From Aquabacterium sp. NJ1 (lineage in GTDB: Bacteria; Pseudomonadota; Gammaproteobacteria; Burkholderiales; Burkholderiaceae_C), in contig NZ_JRKM01000001.1 of the NCBI RefSeq assembly GCF_000768065.1, positions 3,082,001 through 3,146,000 of the forward strand: a DNA stretch of 64,000 nt, read 5' to 3'. A model generated the notes under the pieces. The model had not been told where the DNA came from and ran no database searches. It saw only the letters and a list, made by a program, of their open reading frames with translations. Below, piece after piece: positions 44,337 through 55,690 of this stretch. The position numbers and the translations under genes were made by a program. How positions within the stretch are numbered: the first letter of the stretch is position 1; each line of letters starts with the position of its first letter.

Positions 44337-46321
44337 GTAAGTTCAAGAACGTATTTGCATTTGAGAACGGGGTATCGAACATGCTGAGGATATGGACGGC
44401 TCATGGGCTTCGCGCCGGGCTGGTTGGGCTGTTGGCGTTGTTGACAGCCTTTTGCGTGAACGCGCACGCTGGTGACGACTTTTTGGCTGTCGAGGACGCG
44501 TTCAAGGTTGAGGCCAGCGTGGCGCCCTCTGGCCACGACGTGCGCATCGAGGTTGCCATTGCGCCGAGAACGCATCTGTATCGAGATCGGCTGTCGTTTC
44601 AGCCGATCTCAGATGCGATGAAACTGGGCACCCCATTCTTGCCACCTGGAAAGCGGCAGTATGACGAAACCTTCGGCAAGGTCGAGGAGGTCTACTACGA
44701 CCATCTGAGCATCAGCCTGCCTGTCCTTGATGGCCTCAAGTCAAAAGGGTATGTGATGGTGGGCTACCAGGGCTGCGCCGATGATGGCTTGTGTTACCCG
44801 CCTCAGGTGCTGTACCTGAGGGTGCGACCGGGCGTGGATGGAAGGCTGGCATCGGTTGAGTTGGCGCAGGCCGAAGAGGTGGCGGGAGGGGCTGCCGCCC
44901 AGCCTGAAGGCGCTGCCAGCTTGGCTGCGCTGGCGACGTCGGCGAGCGCACCTGTTGTGAAGGATGCGTTGCCACCAAAGGCGGCCGATGGTGGCTCCAG
45001 CATTGAGCGTGCCTTGGCCTCCGGCAACCTCTTCAAGATCGTGGGTGTGTTCTTCCTGGCGGGCTTGTTGCTGTCCTTCACCCCCTGCGTCTTGCCCATG
45101 GTGCCCATTCTGTCGTCGATCATCGTCGGGGAGGGCTCGGACGTCGGGCGAGTTCGAGGCTTCGTGCTGGCGTTGAGCTATTCACAAGGCATGGCGCTGG
45201 TGTACACCGCGATGGGGGTGGCTGCAGGGCTTCTGGGCGAGGGGTTGGCGTCCTATCTGCAAAACCCGATTGTCCTTTCCGTCTTTGCCTTGATGCTGGT
45301 GGCCTTCGCCTTGTCGATGTTTGGTGCGTATGAATTGCAGATGCCCAGCTTCATTCAAGGCCACCTGACGGCGCGTTCCACTCAGTTGAAGGGGGGCAGC
45401 CTGATTGGCGTGTTCCTGATGGGCCTGCTTTCCGCGCTCATCGTCGGGCCTTGCGTGACGGGGCCGCTGGCCGGTGCCTTGCTCTACATCAGCCAGACGA
45501 GAGACGTGGTGTTCGGTGGCACCGCGCTTTATGCACTGGCCTGTGGCATGAGCGTGCCACTGTTGCTGGTGGGCGTGTCCGCAGGTTCCTTGTTGCCCAA
45601 CACGGGCATGTGGATGGAGTCGGTCAAGACCTTCTTCGGCATGGTGATGCTGGGTGTGGCGCTGTGGCTGGTATCGCCCGTCTTGCCTTCCATGGCCTTG
45701 CTTGGCTTGCTGGGGGTGTGGCTGGCCTTGGGGGGTGCGTTGTTTGGCGCCTTCGACGCCATTGGTCCTCAGTCCAGTGTGCGGCACCGGGCCGTCAAGG
45801 GGCTTGGGTCCGTGTTCGTGGTGTTGGGGCTCTTTGAGCTCGTCGGGGCCTTGACCGGTGCGACCAATCCTTGGGCTCCACTGAGTGAGGTGAGGGGGGG
45901 CGCGGTGTCTTCGGCCGTTGCCGCAACGACCTCGGCGACCACTGACAAGAAGGCTGGGTTGCCATTCAGAACGGTGGCCAACGCGGCTGCCCTGGAGGCG
46001 GCATTGGCGGAGGCGTCCGCGCAGGGCAAGTTGGCCATGGTTGACTTCTATGCGGATTGGTGTGTGGCTTGCAAGGAAATGGAGCACCTGACCTTCTCGG
46101 ACAAGCGTGTCCAGGACAGGTTGGCCAAGGTGGTCTTGATTCAAGCCAATGTGACCGAGACCAACGCTGAAACCAAGGGGCTGCTCAAGCGCTTCAGTCT
46201 CTTTGGCCCGCCGGGCGTCGTGTTCTTTGACGCCAACGGGCGCGAGTTGTCAGACAAGCGAGTCGTCGGCTTTCAGCGGGTGGAGGAGTTCTTGCGCAGC
46301 CTGGCTTCAGCGGGGGCCTGA
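44333..46321 (+). CDS. dsbD: Thiol:disulfide interchange protein DsbD
   Basis: A 662-residue inner membrane protein that carries electrons from cytoplasmic thioredoxin to the periplasm. The three modules are complete: a periplasmic alpha domain with GCADDGLCYPPQ, an eight-helix core with SFTPCVLPMVPI and LIVGPCVTGPL, and a gamma thioredoxin domain with YADWCVACKEM. A signal peptide ends near VNAHAG. The ATG at 44333 overlaps the ApbE stop; an in-frame ATG at 44381 is an alternative. Last gene of the TlpA-DUF4266-DUF3570-ApbE-DsbD operon, it would feed reducing power into this system. It overlaps the convergent kinase gene by 15 bp. Confidence 0.93.
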   Translation: MSKFKNVFAFENGVSNMLRIWTAHGLRAGLVGLLALLTAFCVNAHAGDDFLAVEDAFKVEASVAPSGHDVRIEVAIAPRTHLYRDRLSFQPISDAMKLGTPFLPPGKRQYDETFGKVEEVYYDHLSISLPVLDGLKSKGYVMVGYQGCADDGLCYPPQVLYLRVRPGVDGRLASVELAQAEEVAGGAAAQPEGAASLAALATSASAPVVKDALPPKAADGGSSIERALASGNLFKIVGVFFLAGLLLSFTPCVLPMVPILSSIIVGEGSDVGRVRGFVLALSYSQGMALVYTAMGVAAGLLGEGLASYLQNPIVLSVFALMLVAFALSMFGAYELQMPSFIQGHLTARSTQLKGGSLIGVFLMGLLSALIVGPCVTGPLAGALLYISQTRDVVFGGTALYALACGMSVPLLLVGVSAGSLLPNTGMWMESVKTFFGMVMLGVALWLVSPVLPSMALLGLLGVWLALGGALFGAFDAIGPQSSVRHRAVKGLGSVFVVLGLFELVGALTGATNPWAPLSEVRGGAVSSAVAATTSATTDKKAGLPFRTVANAAALEAALAEASAQGKLAMVDFYADWCVACKEMEHLTFSDKRVQDRLAKVVLIQANVTETNAETKGLLKRFSLFGPPGVVFFDANGRELSDKRVVGFQRVEEFLRSLASAGA

Positions 46322-47740
46322 CGAGCCATTTTTGGGCAAGATCGCTTCAATGGCGGTCATGCCGTTGGCCGACGTGACGGTGATGCGGCCGTCATGCAGC
46401 TCCACGATGGATTTCACGATGGCCAAGCCCAGGCCCGCGCCTTCACCCTGGCGCTGTCTGGATGGGTCAACGCGGTAGAAGCGATCAAACAGGTGGGGCA
46501 AGTGTTCGGGCGCAATAGGCGGGGCTGGATTGACCACCTCCACGTGCACGTACTGACCAATTTCAAGCAGCGTGACGGTAATGGTCTGATTGGCTTGGGT
46601 GTGCAAGATGGCATTGGACAGCAAATTGCTCAATGCACGACGAAGCATCAACCGATCGCCCTGGATCCAGGTGGCGGGCCCGCTCAGGGACAGTTGAACC
46701 TGACGCTCCTCAGCAAAGGCTTCGAAGTAGTCGAACAGGTCGGTCACCTCCTGGGCGAGGTTGACTCGGCTGAATTCAGGTTTGATGCGGTGGTTGTCTG
46801 TCTGGGCCAGGTAGAGCATGTCGCCCACCATCTTGGCCATCCGCTCGTATTCCTCCAGGTCGGAATAGAGCACCTCCTGGTACTCCTCAATCGAGCGAGC
46901 TTTCGTGAGCAGAACCTGAGTTTGCGTGATGAGGTTGGTGATGGGGGTCCGCAACTCGTGCGCAATGTCAGCCGAGAAGTCTTGAAGACGCTGAAAGTCC
47001 TGGCGCACGCGCTTGAGCATGGCGTTGAAGGAATTGGCCAACTCCGCCAGTTCAATGGGGACGCGTTCAGGATCAAGCTGAATGTCCAGCCGCTCTGCTG
47101 ACACACTCCGAATACGCGCGCTGATGCTTCTCAGTGGGGCGTGCCCGGTGTAGATCACCAACCAGGCGATCAGGACTGCAATCAGCCCGATAACGGGTAT
47201 GGCAGTCCACATCGTGCGATGGATGCTGTTCAAAAAATTTTCGTTGAACGTCATGCTCGTGGCGACCACGGCCTGGTATGGCGCCTTGCCGCTCACGGGG
47301 TGCGCAACGAGAACGAGCGCGCCACGATAGGCCTGCCCCTGTACTCGCCAGACGCGAAGCGCGTCTTTGCTGACTCGCTCGCCGATCGGCTTGGGCCAGT
47401 CAACGTTCGTGACCTTGAAGTCGGGCGTGGCGAAGACGGGGTGGCCTGCGCTGTCCACGACGCAATAGAACATTTTGTGGCGCCCTTTGATGGCGCCAGC
47501 CAGGCGTTGGTCCACCTCGGCGGTGGGTTGCCCCAGCATGAAGGTTTGCAGCAAGTGCTGCAGCGTGGTGGCGAAGACATCGAGTTCTTCCGCGTCCTGC
47601 TCGGCAAAGCGCTGCTCAATGGTGCGTTCAATCAGGCAACCAAAGCCCATGACGGTCACGGCGATGGCCATGGCAATCAAGGTGGTCAAACGCAATGTCA
47701 GTGAGACTGGCCGCCTGCGTCGCCGGCGCTCAGTCTCCAT
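46307..47740 (-). CDS. CusS-like heavy-metal sensor histidine kinase
   Basis: A 477-residue membrane sensor kinase with two helices (about 18-35 and 180-200) around a periplasmic domain, then HAMP ([20 protein letters not shown]), the phospho-acceptor [10 protein letters not shown] and the ATPase motifs [10 protein letters not shown] and [20 protein letters not shown]. The overall pattern is that of the CusS/CopS family that senses copper or silver. It is translated with the response regulator, overlapping it by 11 bp. Its 3' end overlaps dsbD by 15 bp. It may control the adjacent redox operon. Confidence 0.9.
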   Translation of the reverse strand: METERRRRRRPVSLTLRLTTLIAMAIAVTVMGFGCLIERTIEQRFAEQDAEELDVFATTLQHLLQTFMLGQPTAEVDQRLAGAIKGRHKMFYCVVDSAGHPVFATPDFKVTNVDWPKPIGERVSKDALRVWRVQGQAYRGALVLVAHPVSGKAPYQAVVATSMTFNENFLNSIHRTMWTAIPVIGLIAVLIAWLVIYTGHAPLRSISARIRSVSAERLDIQLDPERVPIELAELANSFNAMLKRVRQDFQRLQDFSADIAHELRTPITNLITQTQVLLTKARSIEEYQEVLYSDLEEYERMAKMVGDMLYLAQTDNHRIKPEFSRVNLAQEVTDLFDYFEAFAEERQVQLSLSGPATWIQGDRLMLRRALSNLLSNAILHTQANQTITVTLLEIGQYVHVEVVNPAPPIAPEHLPHLFDRFYRVDPSRQRQGEGAGLGLAIVKSIVELHDGRITVTSANGMTAIEAILPKNGSSGPR

Positions 47741-48413
47741 CAGGCGCCTCCATGCAATACCCCATGCCTCGCACGGTGCGAATCAGCTTGGGTTCGAAGG
47801 GGTCGTCGATCTTGGCTCGCAAGCGTCGGATGGCCACTTCGATCACATTGGTGTCGCTGTCGAAGTTCATGTCCCACACCTGCGAGGCGATCAGCGAGCG
47901 AGGGAGCACTTCGCCTTGTCTGCGGACCAGCAGCTCCAGCAAGGCGAATTCCTTGCTTGTCAGGCTGATGCGGTGGCCCGATCGGGTTGCGCGACGACGG
48001 GTGAGGTCCAGTGCCAGATCGGCAATCTGGAGCACATCAGACTGCACCGGTGCATGACCACGGCGCAGCAGTGTGCGAACCCGGGCCAGCAGCTCCGCAA
48101 AGGCAAACGGCTTGACCAGGTAGTCGTCTGCCCCCAGTTCCAGGCCTTTGACCCTGTCTTCGATGCTGTCTCGGGCGGTGACGAACATCACTGGTGTGAG
48201 CTTGCCGGTCTCTCTCAGTGAGCGAATGATGCGCCAGCCATCAACGTCAGGCAGCATCACGTCCAACAGGATGAGGTCGTAGCTTTCTGTCATGGCCAGA
48301 TAGTGCCCATCCAGCCCGGTTCGGGCCAGATCCACCATGAAGCCTGCTTCCATGAGACCTTGTTTGAGGTATTCGCCCGTCTTGCTTTCGTCTTCAACGA
48401 CGAGGAGTTTCAC
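47730..48413 (-). CDS. CusR/CopR-like OmpR-family response regulator
   Basis: A 227-residue DNA-binding response regulator. The receiver domain starts [19 protein letters not shown], has the phosphorylation Asp in [14 protein letters not shown] and Lys in DYLVKPFAF. The winged helix has [19 protein letters not shown] and [14 protein letters not shown]. The GTG at 48413 is preferred over the in-frame ATG at 48497 because it gives the normal CusR/CopR length and start. Upstream of the kinase, which it overlaps. No heavy-metal efflux genes are in view, unlike standard cus/cop loci. Confidence 0.9.
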   Translation of the reverse strand: MKLLVVEDESKTGEYLKQGLMEAGFMVDLARTGLDGHYLAMTESYDLILLDVMLPDVDGWRIIRSLRETGKLTPVMFVTARDSIEDRVKGLELGADDYLVKPFAFAELLARVRTLLRRGHAPVQSDVLQIADLALDLTRRRATRSGHRISLTSKEFALLELLVRRQGEVLPRSLIASQVWDMNFDSDTNVIEVAIRRLRAKIDDPFEPKLIRTVRGMGYCMEAPDGD

Positions 48414-48634
48414 TTCTGTTCTCACTGTTGGCTGCAGCGCCAGCCGTTCCTGTGGTGACAGGGGGGCGCTGATCGGCAGAGGGCCCCAACATGTCAAGCC
48501 GCACGGGTTACCTTGAGGTCACGGCCTACCCTTGAGCATGGCGCGCCTTGTTGGGGCGGCTGTCGACATCCTGCAGGATTCTGCTTGTCCTCACCAGAGG
48601 TGTTTCACGTAGGCTCGACTGTTCAACACCATGA

Positions 48635-48675
48635 GCCCCGCCACGTGCCCATCCGGTGCAGGGGCTTGGCGGGGC
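48635..48675 (-). other. Stem-loop downstream of the HAF-repeat PEP-CTERM gene
   Basis: A 9-bp stem GCCCCGCCA/TGGCGGGGC encloses a 23-nt loop. It begins 28 bp beyond the stop of the minus-strand PEP-CTERM gene. There is no T run, so it is at most a weak or factor-dependent terminator. Confidence 0.35.
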
Positions 48676-48703
48676 ATCAGTGGCACAGGCTTGGCTGCAG
48701 GGT

Positions 48704-49777
48704 TCAGACACCTCGGGCCTTGGTGGGCCTGCTTCGTGTCAGCGCAATCCCGACCAGGCCCAGCCCCATCGTCAGCCACATGGCGGGCTCGGGGACGGCA
48801 GGGGGGCTCGATTGCAGGATCACGGTTCCCAGGTCATTGTTGCCCGTGTCATAGACGGTCATGACCAGTTGTCCCTGATCGTTGAGCCCGATTTGGGTGT
48901 CGTCAAGGCGCTGCAGCCCCAGGGAGGCGAGGTTGGCATTCAGCAAGGTCACGCCATGGCTGTCGTCCCACAGGAAGGCCTGGGTGTTGGCGTTGCTGTC
49001 AACGAACTGGCCCACGATCTGCCCGAGGTTGTTGATGTCGTATATGCGGGCGTTGCTCGCTCCTGCGTAACCGGCCAGAACGTCGGTGGCATGGCCGCTT
49101 GCATTGATCACCACGGCGCGGCCGTTGCTGATGCCTGCGGTGCTGCCTTGGTCATTGAGTCCCGCGACGGAGGTCATGGGGGCCAGCGATTGACGCAGCC
49201 CTGCCGCTTCCAGGAAGGTCTGGACCTGGCCGTTGTTGGGATCCACGGTGCTCAGGACGCGATTGCCTTGTCCGTTGATGGCCATGTAGCCCGCGTGGGC
49301 GCCGTTGACGCAGGTGGTGCCACTGACTGAGCCTGCTGGGCCGATGGCCACCCCGCATGCCATGGCACCGTTGGCCATGGTCATGCCCACGGCGGTGCCT
49401 GCGTCATTGAGGCCATTGAGGGTCAGGTTCGCCAGGCCGTTGCCCATGGCCTGCGTGGCGCCTTGACGCCAGACCGTGTAGTGCAGGCCGCCGTTGGTGT
49501 CAACGCTGTTGAACAGCACGGTGTTCTGGTTGTTGATGCCCACCACTTCCAGCGTGTCCAGGCTTGTGCCCAGCGTGGTGAATTGGCCTGCTTGCCAGAC
49601 CTGCACGCTGTTGTCGTATCCGTTCAGGCCGGCTACCGTGCCCAGGGCGTTGATGTCCGTGGCCTGGAAGCCGCTACCGAGCCCGAATTCGCTGACCAGC
49701 GACAGCGGATCGGCCGAGGCCACGAAACTGGCTGAGGCCAAGAGCAGCGCCAGTGTGGGACGCAATGCAAATTTCAT
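48704..49777 (-). CDS. PEP-CTERM protein with HAF-type repeats
   Basis: A 357-residue exported protein. Signal peptide MKFALRPTLALLLASASFVA is followed by about seven repeats with the pattern D-I-N-x-x-G-x-V-x-G, such as ATDINALGTVAGLNGYD, GLNDAGTAVGM and DINNLGQIVGQFVDS, which form a HAF-type beta-propeller-like chain. The end AVPEPAMWLTMGLGLVGIAL plus RSRPTKARGV is a PEP-CTERM exosortase signal. The start at 49777 has GGAG six bases upstream; a longer in-frame reading from a TTG at 49996 lacks support. The protein is probably exported and sorted to the surface. No exosortase lies in the window. Confidence 0.85.
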   Translation of the reverse strand: MKFALRPTLALLLASASFVASADPLSLVSEFGLGSGFQATDINALGTVAGLNGYDNSVQVWQAGQFTTLGTSLDTLEVVGINNQNTVLFNSVDTNGGLHYTVWRQGATQAMGNGLANLTLNGLNDAGTAVGMTMANGAMACGVAIGPAGSVSGTTCVNGAHAGYMAINGQGNRVLSTVDPNNGQVQTFLEAAGLRQSLAPMTSVAGLNDQGSTAGISNGRAVVINASGHATDVLAGYAGASNARIYDINNLGQIVGQFVDSNANTQAFLWDDSHGVTLLNANLASLGLQRLDDTQIGLNDQGQLVMTVYDTGNNDLGTVILQSSPPAVPEPAMWLTMGLGLVGIALTRSRPTKARGV

Positions 49778-50063
49778 CTGAATCTCCAGAAAAAAGAATG
49801 GGTTTGGAGATTCTGGTGTTTGATTCAAACGGTGTGTTGGTTTGGCACCGGGATGCGGGGCGGCATCAACCCTAGGGTTATTCGTTAGCTTACGCAAATG
49901 TAATTCCGCGGAAATCCGGGCGCAATTTTCGAGCCATACATTGGGTAGCAAGAGGCGTGACGACGCCAGGGTGCGGCGGAGCAAGGTCGCACTCAAGGCG
50001 CACGGAAGCCCCTTTTGGAATTCTATTTAATTGTTTCGTTTCAAACGGATGTTATTCGTGTGA

Positions 50064-51445
<1,382 letters not shown>

Positions 51446-51458
51446 GTGGTGGACGTCT

Positions 51459-51593
51459 GTCATTCAAACCATTGGTCAATTGGACGAGATGACGCAGCAA
51501 AACGCAGCCCTGGTTGAGAAAGGTGCAGGAGCTTCGCAAAGCTTGCCGCAACCGGCTGAACGACTGGCAGAGGTCGTCGATGTGTTTCCTTGA
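51459..51593 (+). pseudogene. Remnant of a methyl-accepting chemotaxis protein 3' end
   Basis: The frame reads QTIGQLDEMTQQNAALVEKG and then ASQSLPQPAERLAEVVDVFP before a stop. This is the usual C-terminus of a betaproteobacterial chemoreceptor (compare MDQVTQQNAALVEE and AQRLAEAVSVF). No start codon, sensory domain or signalling hairpin lies upstream: the protease gene ends 14 bp before. The rest of the gene has been lost, so this marks a rearrangement breakpoint. Confidence 0.75.
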
Positions 51594-51642
51594 TTCCAAT
51601 CGCGCGCCTGGTCATGAGCTGTTCGTCGCGAGGAGCATGCAG

Positions 51643-52308
51643 ATGTTGAGCTTTACCAAATATGGTGTCGGGCGCGGTCTTGCAGGCCGTGTGTGCATTC
51701 TGGGCTGGGGCAGGCAAGGGCTGGTCGCGAGCCTGCTGACGGGCGCCGTGCTGGCATCGGTACCAGCGGCTCATGCCGCCATGGTCAAGGTGGAGGGTGT
51801 GGTGGTGGAGCCCGTGGCGACCGTGGCAGGCAACCGCCTTGTGCTCAATGGCGCGGCTTTGCGCAAACGCGGCTATTTCAAGGCCAATGTGGTGGCCCTG
51901 TACCTGCCGGAAAGACTGACCGTGCCGGACTCTGTCTATCGGGCCAGTGGCGCCAAGCGCATCCAGTTGCACGTGCTGCGGGACTTTACATCCTCGACGA
52001 TCTCCCGGATGTTCATCTCTGACTTCCAGAAAACCGCGACCGAGGCAGAGTTCAAGCAGTTGATCGACACCGTAGCCGAGATCGGCAGCATCTACGCGGA
52101 GGTCAAGCGCGTGGCGCCTGGCGACGTGGTCAACATCGACTGGGTACCCGGCAAGGGGATCGTGACCACCTTCAATGATCGGCCGCTGGGCACTCGCCCT
52201 ATCCCCAGTGAACTGGCCTACCAAATCTTCCTGCGCATGTTCATCGGGCCGGATGCCTCTGCGGACTTGCGCAATGGTCTGCTGGGCCTGACACGCCAAA
52301 CTGAATAG
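51643..52308 (+). CDS. Chalcone isomerase-like (CHI-fold) periplasmic protein
   Basis: A 221-residue exported protein. A signal peptide (LVASLLTGAVLASVPAAHAA) leads into the CHI-like domain: VEPVATVAGNRLVLNGAALR, KRGYFKANVVALYLPE, RIQLHVLRDFTSSTISRMF and GDVVNIDWVPGKGIVTTFND. Bacterial members of this family are exported, often near c-type cytochrome or lipid genes, and bind fatty-acid-like ligands; enzyme activity is not shown. The ATG at 51643 is chosen because AGGAG lies seven bases upstream; ATG 51637 and an upstream GTG-rich frame through the chemoreceptor remnant are less likely. Confidence 0.82.
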   Translation: MLSFTKYGVGRGLAGRVCILGWGRQGLVASLLTGAVLASVPAAHAAMVKVEGVVVEPVATVAGNRLVLNGAALRKRGYFKANVVALYLPERLTVPDSVYRASGAKRIQLHVLRDFTSSTISRMFISDFQKTATEAEFKQLIDTVAEIGSIYAEVKRVAPGDVVNIDWVPGKGIVTTFNDRPLGTRPIPSELAYQIFLRMFIGPDASADLRNGLLGLTRQTE

Positions 52309-52362
52309 GCAGGCTTCTTCTGTGAAGGTCCAATCGCTGATGCCCGGCGCCGGGGCGCCATC

Positions 52363-53310
52363 TCACAGAAGGCTCCTTGCATCGATCCGTGCACGGAATC
52401 TGAGGTAGTCCTCGGCGGACTGCCTGGGCTGTTCAATCATGGGCGCGTGGCCGACGTGCGGCATGATGATGGCTTCTGAACGAGGCAGGAGCGACCTTAG
52501 CACGGGGGCAGCGCCTGCTGACAGCACGCGGTCTTCCGCGCCCCAGACGATCAGCGTGGGCGTTGTGAGCCCGCGGATCTCCTTGCTGACGGAGTCCAGC
52601 GCGATCTGTTTGAACACACTTCGCTCAAGCGACTGATTGGCGATGCGTTGCCGGGCCAGGACATTCATCACAGGCGTTGGCAGGTAAGGCGGATCGCTCA
52701 TGGCGAACTGCATCATGGCCGGGAAGTCGCTTTCTTTCGTGATGATCAACGGGTTCGGTTTGCCGGCCAGAAGCGTTCGGGCCAAGTCTCCGTATGGTGC
52801 CTCGGCGATACCTGCGGGGTCCAGCAGCCACAGGCTTTCCACGTCTTGCGGGTGCTGTGCCGCGTAGCTCAGCGCGATGGCGCCGCCCATCGAGTTGCCC
52901 CCCAGGCTCACACGTTTCAGGCCGAGTGACTGGACGAAGTCGTGCACGCGCGCGGCCTGTGCTGCAAAGCGGTAGTCGACTTCAGGCAGGTGCGATGATT
53001 CGCCGAACCCAATGAGGTCGGGAATGATGACGCGGTAATGCGGTGTGAGCCAACGCGCGACACGCGTGAAGTTGTCCTTGTCCGTGCCAAAGCCATGGAC
53101 CAGGACCAAGGGGGCGCCTTTGCCGCCCTCAAGATAGGCCATATGCGCGCCATTGGGGAGATCGATTTCCTTGCGCTGGAGATCGGATCGCCAGCGCTCT
53201 ATGCTGAGTGCGGTGCGGGTCATCGGCGGGCCGATGTCATCGCATCCGGAAAGCAGGATCAAGAGACCGCCCATCAAAGAAGCAGTCAGGAGTTTGATGT
53301 TGAGTTTCAT
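52363..53310 (-). CDS. Lipoprotein alpha/beta hydrolase (lipase-like)
   Basis: A 315-residue lipoprotein. The start MKLNIKLLTASLMGGLLILL followed by SGCDD gives a lipobox with Cys near residue 22. The hydrolase fold has LVLVHGFGTDKDNFTRVARW, IPDLIGFGESSH, the nucleophile GNSMGGAIALSYA, the acid in WGAEDRVLS and the His in HVGHAPMIEQP. A complete Ser-Asp-His triad on an envelope anchor suggests a lipase or ester hydrolase at the periplasmic face. Its 5' side faces an acyl-CoA synthetase gene in the same direction, 187 bp upstream. Confidence 0.88.
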   Translation of the reverse strand: MKLNIKLLTASLMGGLLILLSGCDDIGPPMTRTALSIERWRSDLQRKEIDLPNGAHMAYLEGGKGAPLVLVHGFGTDKDNFTRVARWLTPHYRVIIPDLIGFGESSHLPEVDYRFAAQAARVHDFVQSLGLKRVSLGGNSMGGAIALSYAAQHPQDVESLWLLDPAGIAEAPYGDLARTLLAGKPNPLIITKESDFPAMMQFAMSDPPYLPTPVMNVLARQRIANQSLERSVFKQIALDSVSKEIRGLTTPTLIVWGAEDRVLSAGAAPVLRSLLPRSEAIIMPHVGHAPMIEQPRQSAEDYLRFRARIDARSLL

Positions 53311-53497
53311 GCCATCAATCCCGCACCCTGTTGGCAAAGTGCACGGTTGCCCGTTTCAATATGTCGTGTTCTTGCATGACTTCAGTCAAGTCATTCATCA
53401 AGCGGCTGAGCGCCATGTGTCGCTGTGGATTGTTCCGGCTTCGCCATCGGGCAGCTTGACCATCAATGCCATCGATTGATGAATGGCGCCAGCCACT

Positions 53498-55447
53498 CTA
53501 GATGAGTGACATCGGCGTGCTCGCCGGGGTGTGCTGTAGTGGTGCTGCGCCGAATGTGTAGCGGCTTAGCGCGTCCTGCAACAGCTCGGATGAATCTTGC
53601 GCGTCATAGATGACCACAAAGCCGCGGCGCGGGTCCTGCTCAATTCGCATTTGATTGAGGGTGACATTCGCGTTTCGAGCTTCGGTTCGCACCACATCCT
53701 CGATTTCCAGCTTGATCAAGTCTGGCTTGAAGACTTTTCCTACAGCAGTCGTGGGTAGTGCCTTTAGAACATGAATGCGTTTGGGAATGGCCGCTCGTTC
53801 ACCGATATGGGTTGCCACGTGTTGTGCCAGTGCCTGGGCGTCTGTATGGCAGCCTGGCCGAAGTTCGATGTAGGCAACGGGAATTTCTCCCAAGTGCGCA
53901 TCGGGCCGGCCCACGGCGGCAGCCTGGGCAACGGAGGGATGCTTGTGAAGGGCCTCTTCGATTTCCCGTGGGTCGATGTTGTGTCCGCCGCGGATGATCA
54001 GGTCCTTTTTTCTTCCGTTCAAGAAGACAAAGCCATCCTTGTCAATGTGCCCTAAATCGCCGGTATTGAGCCATCGCAAAATGCGGCCGGTGCATGGTTC
54101 CGGCCGATGAATCCAGATGCCGTCGTTATGCATGGGATCCAGGTAGCCGGCAAAGGTATTGGGGCCGTGTATGGCCAAGACGCCCACTTCGTCAGTTGAA
54201 GCGTCGCGTACATAGCGGCCTTGTTCATCCAGAATCACGCTGATCAAGCGTTGGCCTGGCAGGCATAAGCCGATGGAGCCTGCCTTGCCGCCAACTTTCG
54301 GGTTGAGCGTTGATACGCAGCCTGCTTCCGTCAAGCCGTATCCCTCCAGAATCTTGACGCCTGTTTCGGCCTCGAATGTCTTGATGGTTTGTGAGGCAAG
54401 CGGCGCTGCGCCACAGATGCCCACTTTGAGGCTGGCCAAGGATCGCCCGTTGACCGGGACGTTCATCAAGGCCGTGTAGACGGTGGGCACGCCGGAGAAG
54501 GACACGATGCGGTGATGCTCAACCAGCTCCCAGAACCGTTGAATGACATCTTTGCCCCTGTATCCCTGGGGTGTCGCCAGAACAACGTGTGCACCACGCG
54601 ACCACGGGACCAAGCCGCTGCCCAACTGCGCATTGACATGAAACAGGGGCAGGCCACAAAAAAGGACGGCACCGGGGTTCAGCTCTCCTGAGAGAACGCG
54701 TGCCACCATGCTGGCGTTGCTGACCTCGGTGCGGTGTGTGCGCTTGGCGATCTTTGGGGCGCCGGTCGTGCCGCCCGTGCAGAAATAGGATGCGATGTCG
54801 TCAAGGCACGGTGGCGCGAAGACCAGGTCGTTATCTCGCGAGCACCTCATCTCTTGAGTGAGGCTGTACACCTTTGCTTGACCTGCGGTCCTGGGCGTTT
54901 TCAGCCTGGCCTGCAGTCTGAGGATGGGGGCCAGGACACCGAGGTGATAGTCAAGTGGACTGACTGTGAAGACCTTTCGGACGGACGGAACCTTGGGTAG
55001 CAGTGCCGTGACTTTTTCCCACAGATCGACCATGGGTGTAGGCGCGAGCGTGACGATTGCGCGAGCGTTTGCTGCTTTCAGCAGGGATGCAATCGTGTCT
55101 GGCTCCAGCATGGGATTGACGGGCATGACGATGGCAGCTGCTTCGCCGCCCCATATCGTCCAGTGAGCCTCTGGCATGTTGGGCAGCACCATCGCGATGA
55201 CGTCGCCGCGCCTCAGGCCATGGCGATAAAAGGCGTTGGCTGCGCGTACGATCTGCTGCTTGATTTCGGCGTGGGTCCATTTGAATGGTCGCTTATGGTT
55301 CTCCACGTCGAGAAAGAATGACAGAGCGGTTGCGTCGGGGGCGCTGCCGGCGCCTGCCGTGACCATGTCGAAGGTGTTCTGAGGTGCAGCCGCGAGTGGC
55401 GCGCCTGTGCCATGTGCGGCATTGTCTTGCGGGTGGGCTTTGCTCAT
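53498..55447 (-). CDS. Acyl-CoA synthetase (AMP-binding, ANL family)
   Basis: A 649-residue cytoplasmic enzyme that activates a carboxylic acid with ATP and CoA. Motifs: P-loop YFCTGGTTGAPKIAKRTH, substrate-side FSGVPTVYTALMN, EGYGLTEAG, the hinge NTGDLGHIDKDGFVFLNGRK with KDLIIRGGHNIDPREIEEA, and the catalytic Lys in TAVGKVFKPDLI. The longer-than-usual N-terminus (about 25 residues) and C-terminal tail of 50 residues are unlike standard FadD. The substrate is unknown; a bulky or aromatic acid is possible. Confidence 0.88.
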   Translation of the reverse strand: MSKAHPQDNAAHGTGAPLAAAPQNTFDMVTAGAGSAPDATALSFFLDVENHKRPFKWTHAEIKQQIVRAANAFYRHGLRRGDVIAMVLPNMPEAHWTIWGGEAAAIVMPVNPMLEPDTIASLLKAANARAIVTLAPTPMVDLWEKVTALLPKVPSVRKVFTVSPLDYHLGVLAPILRLQARLKTPRTAGQAKVYSLTQEMRCSRDNDLVFAPPCLDDIASYFCTGGTTGAPKIAKRTHRTEVSNASMVARVLSGELNPGAVLFCGLPLFHVNAQLGSGLVPWSRGAHVVLATPQGYRGKDVIQRFWELVEHHRIVSFSGVPTVYTALMNVPVNGRSLASLKVGICGAAPLASQTIKTFEAETGVKILEGYGLTEAGCVSTLNPKVGGKAGSIGLCLPGQRLISVILDEQGRYVRDASTDEVGVLAIHGPNTFAGYLDPMHNDGIWIHRPEPCTGRILRWLNTGDLGHIDKDGFVFLNGRKKDLIIRGGHNIDPREIEEALHKHPSVAQAAAVGRPDAHLGEIPVAYIELRPGCHTDAQALAQHVATHIGERAAIPKRIHVLKALPTTAVGKVFKPDLIKLEIEDVVRTEARNANVTLNQMRIEQDPRRGFVVIYDAQDSSELLQDALSRYTFGAAPLQHTPASTPMSLI

Positions 55448-55690
55448 GGGAAGGGGACCTGACGGTTCGTTGCGAGGCCTTGAGGGTTCCCGTCAGGATG
55501 GCCATATCCAGGTCACCTGTCTGCGCGAAAATCAACAATTCCGGGATTCCCCTTCCTGTACTCAGGGGGGTGTTTTCCGAGGTTGCCAAAGTCTGGTCAA
55601 ACGCGTCTTGGAGGCGTAGCATGACCAGTCAACCTGACTGTGTATGCCGTGGTTCGCGGCGCATGTCGAAACTCGGATCGTGATCCTGAT

